A DNA stretch of 64,000 nt, from positions 27,944 through 91,943 of the forward strand of contig CALMZQ010000062.1 of NCBI GenBank assembly GCA_937870915.1. The letters run 5' to 3'. Position 1 is the stretch's first letter. Every line of letters starts with the position of its first letter. The position numbers and the translations under genes were made by a program. Positions 27,164 through 34,756 of the stretch are shown here, piece by piece. The notes beneath the pieces were generated by a model, which made no database searches, was not told where the DNA came from, and saw only the letters and a program-made list of their open reading frames with translations. Source of the stretch: an uncultured Ignavibacteria bacterium (GTDB lineage: Bacteria > Bacteroidota > Ignavibacteria > Kapaibacteriales > Kapaibacteriaceae).

Positions 27164-30100
27164 CTAAAAGCTATAACTAGCGCTCACGTATGTAAGGCGT
27201 GGGATGTTGGATGCGCCATAAGCTTCGTAGTGCTTCCTATCAAGGAGGTTGTTGATCGCGAGACCGAGTCGGAGTTCGTCTGTCACAAAGACGCCGGCGT
27301 TGAGATTCACAACGGCGTAGGATGGAACGAACCCTTGGAAGTCTCCGGCAAGCCATGCAAATCCCTCTACGTAGCGAAGCATCACCGAAGCGTCCCATGA
27401 GAGCGGGACTTCGTAGCTGGCACCAACATTGATGCGGTGTGGCGACGTGTTCGGTGAGAGAAGGGCACTGCCAGTGGCAAGGAATGGATTGGTTGTTTTC
27501 GCGTCAAGCAGATTCGCGTGGTAATATGCGTAGTTCGCTGTAAGCTGGAGATAGTTGGTGAGTGAATATTGTGCGCTCACTTCAACACCGAACTGCTCCA
27601 CAAGACCAAGATTCGTGTTCGAGACTATAAAGGCCGCCTCGTCTTCATAGGTAGTGAAGCGCGCTCTATCCTGCGGGGTGAGAGCCCCATAGACCATACT
27701 GTCAACGAGACCGGTGTATTGTTTGAGATCGTCCGGAAGTTCTTTCGAGCTGGACCATGTGCTGTAGTTGGCATTCACACCGGGAAGGAATCCGGAGATG
27801 AAGTTCTTCATGCGGTTATAGTACACGTCCACAGTAACAAAGAAGCGATTGGTGATCTGTCCATTGTAGCCGAATTCGAATCCGATGTTTTGTTCTACAT
27901 CGAGCTCTAGGTTTCCAACGCCATAGGCAACGGGTTGGATGCCACGAGGGTCCGTTGGACTCGTTATGGTAGTGTCATACAGTCCCAAGTCTACGTTCTG
28001 TGGGGTTCCCGTGAGCTTGGACAGTGTGTCGTTGATGCTTACTTGAACAGGGCGGAAGTTGACGGGTTTCCCTTGAGCGTTGAAGGCTGGACGGAAGCCA
28101 TACTTGCGATAGAGCTCCGAAAAGTTTGCGCGTTGGAAGGACCTGCCAGCCGAAACACGGAATGTCTGACCAACGATCGGGGAGAACAGCACGGCAAGTC
28201 GCGGTGAAAACTGCTGCGGATAGATGTTTGCGTTATCATAGCGAGCAGATGCAACGATGGAGAGATTCTCAACGGGCTTGGCTTCGATCTGACCGTACAA
28301 ACCGAGGAGTCGTGCAAGAATCGGTTCATCCGGGAAGACAGTATTCTCCGATGCAATGGACATGTGTTGGTACTGTGTGCCAACGATGTAGTTTACAGAC
28401 TCACTGATGTTGTTCGTGTATTGTGCGTCGAGATTGAGATCCCAGGAATCATCGAGAATGATCGTTCCGGGAGGCGCAGCAAGGATGCGCATAGTGTCTA
28501 GCGTCCGACGTGCATTGTATGTAGACTGCACATGGAAGTGTGTGTCATTGTAGGCAATGCGTGCGAATGGTTTCTCCGATTGTGGAACGTGAATACGACC
28601 GGAGCCGGCAAGCATCACTTCGTTGCCAAACTGCGAATACCCGAATTCGCCAAGGATCACCTGTGTTGGACTGAGGTCGTAATCAAGGCGTACGGTACCG
28701 TAGGTTGCAAAGGTCTCGCGATCTTCAGATGTGACCTGATTGAGCTCGCGAGCGGCTGGCCATAGTGATGGGTACTCTGCCACCATGGACGCACTATCTG
28801 TGCGGTTCTGTGCGAGATTGTAGGACTGCGAATGCCCGATAGTAACCTTATAGGCAAGGTCGCCAAGTGTACCTGCATGCCGAACGTCTCCGCGCAGCGT
28901 TTTATAGTCGCCCGCAAGCAACGAGACCTTCGTTCCCAGTGCCTCGCGCGGCGAGAGCGTGGTCATGTTCAAAACACCATTGAAGGCATTTGCACCATAT
29001 AGTGCCGCAGCTGGTCCACGAACAAGTTCTATACTACGGAAGTCTCCAAGCGAACTCGCAAAGGAATTCCACTCAACGGCTCCGATCTGTTGCAACGAAA
29101 CATCTCGTCCGTCTACAAGTACCAGAAGTCTGCGATTCGTACTGTTGTTAAAACCACGCGTGTTTACGTTGAAATCTGTTGCACCGTTCTGTACGATGTC
29201 TACACCATTCAATCCCTCGAGTGCCTTGCCAAGTTGATTGCCACGCGAAAGGCGTTGAATGTCTGCCTCCGTTACGGCGGTTACTGCTGAGGGTGTTTCG
29301 GTGATCTTCTCCATGCGCTTGCTAGCGCTATAGACCACAACTTCGTTGGCTGAGATCTCCCCACGCTCAATCGTCGCTTCCATGCGTGTAGTGTCATTAT
29401 CCTTTACCTCGATGTCCGTAATCGTCGTATCAAGGATCTCAAGCCCCTTAAATGAAAGAGTGTGTTTCCCGGGAGCAAGGTTCTTTAGTACAAACATGCC
29501 CTTGCTGTTCGTATATGCAGTGCGCTTTGCTTCTACGTTGTTCACGCGTACGTTGCGTGCCGGTTCTTTTGAATCGGAGAGTCTTACCGTGCCAATGATC
29601 GTACCGGTTCCTGCCACGAGCGACGTGCTTGCAAGAATTGTCATGATCACCAGTTTCACTGCCCAAAGGATCTTCCTGTATCCTTGCGCGGCACGCTCCT
29701 TGCCCATGGTTGCATAGACGTTTGGATCGGTTGGTGTATAGGTATCTAGTCCGTCAACGTAGCGATTGAACATGCAGAACGAAGCCCCTATTAGTAGTGA
29801 ATCGTGGATCTCGAGACTTGTTGCCCCAACATCACGTGCGTTTTGAATTGCCTCCTGAGAGACGGACGAACCGGAATCCCGGATGAGGAGTGCCAGAGTG
29901 ATTAGTGCATTCAGCTTGGTCGAGATGTTCGCGCTCGTGTGATCAGTAGCAACAGCTTCCACCAGAGCAACATCATTGTTCAGATGTGCCGCGGCGATGG
30001 CACCATGCACTGCGGAGCAATACACGCAGGAGTTTGCTCGTGATACCGCGGTGGCGATGAGTTCTCGTTCGCCCTTTGTTAGAGAGTGTGCGTCGTGCAG

Positions 30101-30202
30101 CAACACGCTGGCAAGTTCGTTGAGGTGAACGGCGATGTCCGGACGCGACATCATTGGACCTCGTATTCCCGGTGCGCCCTCGGGGAGCTCAATGTGTGGC
30201 AT
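27164..30202 (-). CDS. AhpD-like domain fused in frame to a TonB-dependent receptor
   Basis: 1012 residues from ATG 30202, where MPHIELPEGAPGIRG aligns with the start of the preceding AhpD gene; ATGs at 30223 and 30271 would only deepen the overlap. Residues 1-181 are an AhpD/peroxidase-related fold with the full motif Glu47-x11-Cys59-x2-Cys62-x3-His66 and EIHDSLLIGASFCMFNRYVDGL. From residue 182 there is a signal-peptide-like stretch (VKLVIMTILASTSLVAGTG) beginning with a GTG codon, a CarboxypepD_reg-like beta domain (~200-280), a plug (NTRGFNNSTNRRLLVLVDGR, VRGPAAALYGANAFNGVLN) and a ~650-residue outer-membrane barrel ending YVSASYSF. No stop separates the parts. Either one fused protein or, more plausibly, internal initiation at 29659 yields a separate receptor. 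Last gene of the MFS-AhpD-AhpD operon. Confidence 0.85.
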   Translation of the reverse strand: MPHIELPEGAPGIRGPMMSRPDIAVHLNELASVLLHDAHSLTKGERELIATAVSRANSCVYCSAVHGAIAAAHLNNDVALVEAVATDHTSANISTKLNALITLALLIRDSGSSVSQEAIQNARDVGATSLEIHDSLLIGASFCMFNRYVDGLDTYTPTDPNVYATMGKERAAQGYRKILWAVKLVIMTILASTSLVAGTGTIIGTVRLSDSKEPARNVRVNNVEAKRTAYTNSKGMFVLKNLAPGKHTLSFKGLEILDTTITDIEVKDNDTTRMEATIERGEISANEVVVYSASKRMEKITETPSAVTAVTEADIQRLSRGNQLGKALEGLNGVDIVQNGATDFNVNTRGFNNSTNRRLLVLVDGRDVSLQQIGAVEWNSFASSLGDFRSIELVRGPAAALYGANAFNGVLNMTTLSPREALGTKVSLLAGDYKTLRGDVRHAGTLGDLAYKVTIGHSQSYNLAQNRTDSASMVAEYPSLWPAARELNQVTSEDRETFATYGTVRLDYDLSPTQVILGEFGYSQFGNEVMLAGSGRIHVPQSEKPFARIAYNDTHFHVQSTYNARRTLDTMRILAAPPGTIILDDSWDLNLDAQYTNNISESVNYIVGTQYQHMSIASENTVFPDEPILARLLGLYGQIEAKPVENLSIVASARYDNANIYPQQFSPRLAVLFSPIVGQTFRVSAGRSFQRANFSELYRKYGFRPAFNAQGKPVNFRPVQVSINDTLSKLTGTPQNVDLGLYDTTITSPTDPRGIQPVAYGVGNLELDVEQNIGFEFGYNGQITNRFFVTVDVYYNRMKNFISGFLPGVNANYSTWSSSKELPDDLKQYTGLVDSMVYGALTPQDRARFTTYEDEAAFIVSNTNLGLVEQFGVEVSAQYSLTNYLQLTANYAYYHANLLDAKTTNPFLATGSALLSPNTSPHRINVGASYEVPLSWDASVMLRYVEGFAWLAGDFQGFVPSYAVVNLNAGVFVTDELRLGLAINNLLDRKHYEAYGASNIPRLTYVSASYSF
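29657..29659 (-). other. Candidate internal GTG start of the TonB-dependent receptor
   Basis: A GTG in the frame of the fused gene is followed by a lysine and a hydrophobic run ending SLVAG, a credible signal peptide of about 17 residues. Initiation here would give an 831-residue receptor of normal layout. The nearest AGGA lies 14 bases upstream, farther than ideal, so the start is plausible but not proven. Confidence 0.5.
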
Positions 30203-30743
30203 TGGCAAGCCCCTTCCGAACATATCCCTGCGTGGAAAGTCTATCGGCAAGTGTTTCGAAGTATGCATCATCGTCCGGACACACAGACGCTAAGCCATCC
30301 ACGTATCTGTTGTACATGCAGAATAATGCCGCGATCAAAACCGTATCGTGAATCTCTACATCCGTGGCACCAACCCTACGTGCATCGTCGATGAGCTCCT
30401 GCGATACACCACGTGGACTTGCTCGAACGGCCGAGGCGATCACGAGCAATCTGGAGATTCGAGGGTGAAGGGGGCTTGCCAACGGGTTGTCGATGATCGA
30501 TCGAACGAGATCCATGGACCCAACGTAGCGAGCTGCTGTAGTCGTATGTGCGCGTGTGCAGAACTGGCACTCATTGCCATCACATACGATTGAGGCGATG
30601 AGTTCGCGCTCACCTTCAGTGAGTGAGGATGGACCACGAAGAATGAACTGCGTCAGCTCGCGGATTGATTCTGATGTATCGAGTCTGCTCTCAAGGAGAC
30701 CCGTTATTCCAGGAAGTCCGGACGGGATTTCAATGTGTGGCAT
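30189..30743 (-). CDS. AhpD-like (carboxymuconolactone decarboxylase fold) protein 2
   Basis: 184 residues. ATG 30743 lies one base after the stop of the upstream gene and has GGAGGT seven bases before it, a clear ribosome site; the frame is open farther upstream but that part is a shadow of the neighbour. It carries the complete AhpD redox motif Glu47-x11-Cys59-x2-Cys62-x3-His66 (ERELIASIVCDGNECQFC, then TRAH) and a C-terminal EIHDTVLIAALFCMYNRYVDGL. AhpD proteins are small disulfide-cycling peroxidases or reductase partners in the cytoplasm; the CxxC motif separates them from the decarboxylase PcaC. It is flanked by two homologues, suggesting local duplication. The end overlaps the next gene by 14 bases. 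Confidence 0.85.
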   Translation of the reverse strand: MPHIEIPSGLPGITGLLESRLDTSESIRELTQFILRGPSSLTEGERELIASIVCDGNECQFCTRAHTTTAARYVGSMDLVRSIIDNPLASPLHPRISRLLVIASAVRASPRGVSQELIDDARRVGATDVEIHDTVLIAALFCMYNRYVDGLASVCPDDDAYFETLADRLSTQGYVRKGLANATH

Positions 30744-30744
30744 A

Positions 30745-31284
30745 TCACCGACCTCCGTCATAGCCAACTTCGGCCATACGCTTGCCCATTTCGATGTAGG
30801 CGGCAGGATCGCGAGGTGTAAGCGCTTGCAACCCATCTACGTAACGATTGAACATGCAGAAGGCCGCAGAGATCAGGACAGCATCATGGATATCTCTATC
30901 AACGGCACCTTCTGCGCGGGCAGCTGCAACGTCTTCATCGGTGACGATACGACCACCCCTGCGAACCTTTTCGGCAATGACGAGCAATGCCTGCAGCTTT
31001 GGGCTAACAACGGAATGATCACCACGATAGACAACGGCGTCAACCACGTCGGCCTCCGAGCCATAGTGATGCCTAGCCGCTGCGGCGTGAGACATCGTGC
31101 AGAATGTGCACTGATTGCCATGAGAAATGAAGGCCGCTATCAGCTCACGTTCGCCCTTTGTGAGGGGGCTTTCCCCATGTAGCAGTGCGTGTGCAAGTCT
31201 GCGCAATGGAGCACCGGTTTCCGGACGGAACTCAAAGAGACTGCGGATTCCGGGTATAGACGCGTCAACAGGAACAAAGGCCAT
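30745..31284 (-). CDS. AhpD-like (carboxymuconolactone decarboxylase fold) protein 1
   Basis: 179 residues. The same catalytic motif at the same positions as its neighbours: Glu47, Cys59, Cys62, His66 (ERELIAAFISHGNQCTFC, then TMSH). The C-terminal EIHD motif is altered to DIHDAVLISAAFCMFNRYVDGL. The ATG is 6 bases after the MFS stop with no clear ribosome site, suggesting coupling to the upstream gene. Likely a peroxidase-related redox enzyme acting on something moved by the operon's transporter and receptor; the substrate cannot be inferred from sequence. The three copies keep identical motif spacing but differ at most other positions, so they are probably specialised rather than fresh duplicates. 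Confidence 0.85.
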   Translation of the reverse strand: MAFVPVDASIPGIRSLFEFRPETGAPLRRLAHALLHGESPLTKGERELIAAFISHGNQCTFCTMSHAAAARHHYGSEADVVDAVVYRGDHSVVSPKLQALLVIAEKVRRGGRIVTDEDVAAARAEGAVDRDIHDAVLISAAFCMFNRYVDGLQALTPRDPAAYIEMGKRMAEVGYDGGR

Positions 31285-31290
31285 GATGAG

Positions 31291-32505
31291 TTAGATCGTT
31301 GGTGATTGAAGTGCAGGGTGTGGTTCGCGCGCAAACCACGTGATGGTAAGTCCAATGGCAAGGGGCGCTGTAAAAACAAGCAGTGCTTCTTGATAACCGC
31401 CAAGTGCAACGGCAAGAAAACCCACGTTCAACACGGCGCCGGCTGTGATGAGTCTGCCGGCGTTGAAGCAGACTCCCACACTCGTTGCTCGTATACGCGG
31501 TGGGAAGAGCTCAGGGATGTAGAATGCCATCATACCCTGACACATGCCAAAGAATACAGCCAGAGCCGATACGAGAAACATCATCGTGCCTGGCGTTGAT
31601 GGTGCAGAGGTGTATAGTGCGAGGCAGCCAATGAGTGCACCCGAATAACACACAACAACCGTCTTGACGCGGCCGATGCGACGTGCGATCACACCGGAAA
31701 AGATGCTACCAACGATGCCACCAATGCCCAGTGATACCATGATGGAGCCACGCAAACCAGCTCCTGAATCATTGCCCGGGAAGAGTGCTGTTGCCCACGT
31801 AGGCAGCCATGAAAAGGATGCCCAGAGAGTGATGAGCATGCAGCCAAACAACAGCGAACCGATGATGAGGTCCCGACGTGATTGACGGAGCGCACTTGCA
31901 AGCCTTTCTGTGGGCTCCGATTCGTGGTGCATCGTGGTCGCCACCGGCTTTGTAGATAGTGACCCAACGGCAGGGACGAGTAATGCAAAAAAGAGCATAA
32001 CGAATGATGCATCACTCCATAACATATCGGTGGACTGTAACCCGCCAAGAAAGACGATGCCAAAGGCGTAGGAGTTAGCAAGGAGCCCCATGAAAACCGG
32101 ACGACGCCCGTGCGATAGTACTTCTGCTCCAAGTGTTGTTGATATCACCATCGTAGATCCGACACCGATCCCGGTAATGAACCGAACGATGTAGGCAAAT
32201 GCTGGAGAGGGGGCTAGTGGCAATGAAGCAGCGCCCAGAACTGCGATACTTAATGCTATTGCAAGAACGGGGAGCCTTCCGCGGAGGTCCGCAAACAGTC
32301 CAAGGACAACACCTCCCGTAACCCAACCAACAAGAAAGACGGATTGCAGGAATGCTCCTATCTGCGCAGTCTCCTCCAATGGTGCTGTTGGCGCCAAGGT
32401 TGCAGTGATAGACGGGAGAAAGGTAGGAACCAGAGTGGCGATGGAGCCGGAGGCTAGTCCGGCGCACCAACACAGGGCGAACGTAAGCCATTGGCGTGTT
32501 GTCAT
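31291..32505 (-). CDS. MFS transporter, sugar/aromatic acid porter-like
   Basis: 404 residues from ATG 32505, twelve membrane helices. The loop after helix 2 reads GLFADLRGRLP (motif A). The segment PELFPPRIRATSVGVCFNAGR before the last helices is typical of the aromatic acid:H+ symporter and sugar porter families. It is the first gene of the minus-strand operon with two AhpD-like genes and the AhpD-receptor fusion, so it probably moves the same compound over the inner membrane that the TonB receptor brings through the outer one; direction not certain. The start lies only four bases after a TACCTTTG promoter element, so the message would be leaderless or nearly so, and no Shine-Dalgarno is visible. 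Confidence 0.85.
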   Translation of the reverse strand: MTTRQWLTFALCWCAGLASGSIATLVPTFLPSITATLAPTAPLEETAQIGAFLQSVFLVGWVTGGVVLGLFADLRGRLPVLAIALSIAVLGAASLPLAPSPAFAYIVRFITGIGVGSTMVISTTLGAEVLSHGRRPVFMGLLANSYAFGIVFLGGLQSTDMLWSDASFVMLFFALLVPAVGSLSTKPVATTMHHESEPTERLASALRQSRRDLIIGSLLFGCMLITLWASFSWLPTWATALFPGNDSGAGLRGSIMVSLGIGGIVGSIFSGVIARRIGRVKTVVVCYSGALIGCLALYTSAPSTPGTMMFLVSALAVFFGMCQGMMAFYIPELFPPRIRATSVGVCFNAGRLITAGAVLNVGFLAVALGGYQEALLVFTAPLAIGLTITWFAREPHPALQSPTI

Positions 32506-32509
32506 CAAG

Positions 32510-32541
32510 CAAAGGTAGACGCGATTGAGGGCACTGTGCAA
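32510..32541 (-). promoter_or_regulatory. Promoter of the MFS-AhpD-TonB operon
   Basis: On the minus strand, TTG (32541-32539), 21 bases, TACCTTTG (32517-32510): a full match to the Bacteroidetes form. Four bases separate it from the MFS ATG, placing the expected transcript start at or within a base or two of the start codon. Confidence 0.65.
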
Positions 32542-32607
32542 TGTCGTAATTGAACTAAGGAACATAGGTTCATTAACAATTGGGATACTATCGAATCAGT
32601 ATGACGC

Positions 32608-32615
32608 TATCTTTG
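32608..32615 (+). promoter_or_regulatory. Probable -7 promoter element of the DUF2238 gene
   Basis: TATCTTTG matches TAnnTTTG and lies 29 bases before the ATG at 32645. The nearest TTG (32580-32582) is 25 bases upstream, somewhat too far, so the -33 box is weak. Divergent from the MFS operon promoter. Confidence 0.5.
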
Positions 32616-32644
32616 CCGATCAACGTCATAAACACAGAGTTGTC

Positions 32645-33286
32645 ATGACCACCGCTACGTCCCCAACACTTCATGCAATAGCAAAGAACCCATTCTTGGC
32701 CATAGTGACATCTGTCTACGCCTTAGTCTGGATCTGGTTCGCCATAGACCCTGCCTGGAGACCCCAATGGTGGTTGGATAACATCATGGTCTTTGTTTTT
32801 GTGGGCGGACTTGTCGCCACCTATCGGCGCTATCCGGTATCAGATCTCTCGTATCTGCTCATTGCAATCTTTATGTGTTTCCATGCAGTGGGCGCAAACA
32901 TGAGCTATTCAAGTGTTCCGCTTGGTGCGTGGATGTCGGAGGTGCTTGGTTTTGCCCGACCCAACGTCTACGATCGACTAGTACACTTTCTCTTCGGACT
33001 ATTGTTGGTGTATCCATTGCATGAAGTGTTGAGACGCTATTCGCATCTTCAAGGGAAGTGGCTGATCATACTCCCGGTGGACTTCATACTCTCCTACAGT
33101 GCGGCCTACGAGCTCATCGAGGCTGCAACGGCATGGACCATGTCCCCTGAAGACTATGATCCATTTGTAGGGCTCCAGGGTGATATCTGGGACGGATATC
33201 GAGATATGTTGTGTGCTGTATCCGGTGCGTTTATTACAATGGCGTCTCTTTCGGTTAAGAGGCGGTTGTCAATTCGTTCTCGATAG
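32645..33286 (+). CDS. DUF2238 (YjdF-like) inner membrane protein
   Basis: 213 residues with about six membrane helices. YjdF/DUF2238 marks are YRRYPVSDLSYLLIAIFMCFHAVGANMSYS, the YDRLVHFLFGLLLVYPLHE segment with its conserved Asp-Arg and His, and LQGDIWDGYRDML near the C-terminus. The function of the family is not established to my knowledge. ATG 32645 is chosen because it follows the TATCTTTG element and aligns with the family; the frame is open back to 32525, which would cross the promoter. Divergent from the MFS-AhpD operon, with 139 bases between the starts. Confidence 0.85.
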   Translation: MTTATSPTLHAIAKNPFLAIVTSVYALVWIWFAIDPAWRPQWWLDNIMVFVFVGGLVATYRRYPVSDLSYLLIAIFMCFHAVGANMSYSSVPLGAWMSEVLGFARPNVYDRLVHFLFGLLLVYPLHEVLRRYSHLQGKWLIILPVDFILSYSAAYELIEAATAWTMSPEDYDPFVGLQGDIWDGYRDMLCAVSGAFITMASLSVKRRLSIRSR

Positions 33287-33301
33287 AACAGGTCCTGACA
33301 A

Positions 33302-34624
33302 CTACCGCTTTAGCACAGTACTCCCGCCTACACCATAGGCGTCGAATGCGTTGCTTGAATAACCGAACCCGTGCACAAACACGCCAACTGGTTCATCTGA
33401 GCTGATAGTATGCATGCCCGGCGTGACCATGACCGATGCCCAACGAAACTCGCTGCTGCTATGCTTCCGCACAGACGAATCAGCAAGGAGCGTACCGTCG
33501 ATCACTACATCGTCGCTATGGCCGGGTGGTAGGATCACTGTGAGATAGTTGTTCCACTCGGCATCAGTTATGGCCATAACAACCTGCACTCTAGCGTAGT
33601 CCGAAACAGATGGAACAGCGATCATGCACGGGTCGCCTACACTATCGCCATTGTTAAAGCCTGGTGAAAGCAACATCACTTGCATCGCCTGATTGGCTTC
33701 GATCCAAACCGGCTCGAGTTTCCGATCGAGGTCTACAAACAGTTGACTCGCAAGCTTCTCGCCTGTCTCACCATTTACGGTAAGATTAGCCCCCTCCGAT
33801 GCAGCGATAACTCGTACGATGGAGAATGATCTGCCTTCGAGCGGAGGAACAAACACACTTGCGCCAAGGGAGGGGATGGGGCGGAGTTGTTCGTACAGCG
33901 GATTGCATGCCTCCGTTTTTTCCGGGACATAGGCGCAGTTGTGACCCGTGATTACAGCCACCGGAGCCGTGGCGTTGATAATCGTGCCCGTTGGATCACA
34001 GTTCGAATCCGTTGTGAAAGGGGCTCGATAGGTCCAAACCTCGCCCTTGCCAAGTGATATCATGAAGCCTGCTGCGAGAGACGAATCAAATGCGCGGCTC
34101 TGTGCCGGACCAGTGATGCGCAGCTGGGTGCCATCTGTTGTCCCAATGATGGAGAAGAGACCAGTGAGATCAGCTGCGAGCTTCGTAAAGCTTGCAACAA
34201 CGTACGATGTACCGAGCTGTCCCGTAGAATGCACGCTAAAGGCTTCTGTGGACTGGAAACGAGAAGAAAGAGCTGTGATCGCAACCGGTGATTGGGTTGT
34301 AACAAAGATTGCGTGTTTCGATGAGCCCTGTTCAGCAACAATCGCCTCGCCGGGAAGTTGAAGTACAGCGGCTACGCCAGCCTGCAGCGTTAGCGATGTG
34401 TCGAAGCCTACTGACGGAATGCGCACATGTACTGTGTTTGCCACGGAAGAGCCCAAATGGACTGTGTGCTGCACTTCTGCCGGCGTAACACGACGCAGAT
34501 CGGATGTGCTCCGCTGATTGGCTCGGAAATTCGGTGGGAAGCAGAACACATAGTCTTCTGCTAATGCCGGCGGGATGGCTATTGCAACAAAAAGCACGAA
34601 AAGGATAAGTCGGGAGATACCCAT
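33302..34624 (-). CDS. Secreted protein with IgGFc-binding-like domain
   Basis: 440 residues. Signal peptide MGISRLILFVLFVAIAIPPALA. ATG 34624 has GGAGG nine bases upstream; a GTG at 34633 sits right on that site and is rejected. The body matches the IgGFc-binding N-terminal domain layout: a strand pair near SVGFDTSLTLQAG, SPVAITALSSRFQSTEAF, LGTSYVVASF, and PVAVITGHNCAYVP with Cys pairs (CDPTG, NCAYVPEKTEACNP). Proteins with this domain are adhesin-like surface proteins in several phyla. I do not see a clear T9SS sorting domain at its C-terminus (GYSSNAFDAYGVGGSTVLKR). Likely periplasmic or surface-exposed; ligand unknown. Confidence 0.7.
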   Translation of the reverse strand: MGISRLILFVLFVAIAIPPALAEDYVFCFPPNFRANQRSTSDLRRVTPAEVQHTVHLGSSVANTVHVRIPSVGFDTSLTLQAGVAAVLQLPGEAIVAEQGSSKHAIFVTTQSPVAITALSSRFQSTEAFSVHSTGQLGTSYVVASFTKLAADLTGLFSIIGTTDGTQLRITGPAQSRAFDSSLAAGFMISLGKGEVWTYRAPFTTDSNCDPTGTIINATAPVAVITGHNCAYVPEKTEACNPLYEQLRPIPSLGASVFVPPLEGRSFSIVRVIAASEGANLTVNGETGEKLASQLFVDLDRKLEPVWIEANQAMQVMLLSPGFNNGDSVGDPCMIAVPSVSDYARVQVVMAITDAEWNNYLTVILPPGHSDDVVIDGTLLADSSVRKHSSSEFRWASVMVTPGMHTISSDEPVGVFVHGFGYSSNAFDAYGVGGSTVLKR

Positions 34625-34682
34625 ATCGAACACCCTCCAAGGTAGTGCGACAAATATGCCCTAATTCTACGCACCTATTCAT

Positions 34683-34714
34683 TTGCCGTGTCTCGACTAA
34701 TTCCCCTATCTTTG
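34683..34714 (+). promoter_or_regulatory. Promoter of the lone EF-G gene
   Basis: TTG at 34683-34685, 21 bases, TATCTTTG at 34707-34714; the ATG is 42 bases beyond. Good match to the TTG-N19-22-TAnnTTTG form. Confidence 0.7.
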
Positions 34715-34756
34715 TGGTCTTTGGCTATTCTCTCAAACTTTCTTAGGTGACCTGCT

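Noticed and set aside
27164..30202. PcaC (true carboxymuconolactone decarboxylase) for the AhpD-like units
   Set aside because: All three have the Cys-x2-Cys-x3-His redox motif of AhpD, which decarboxylases lack, so aromatic ring degradation is not supported despite the aromatic-acid-like MFS.
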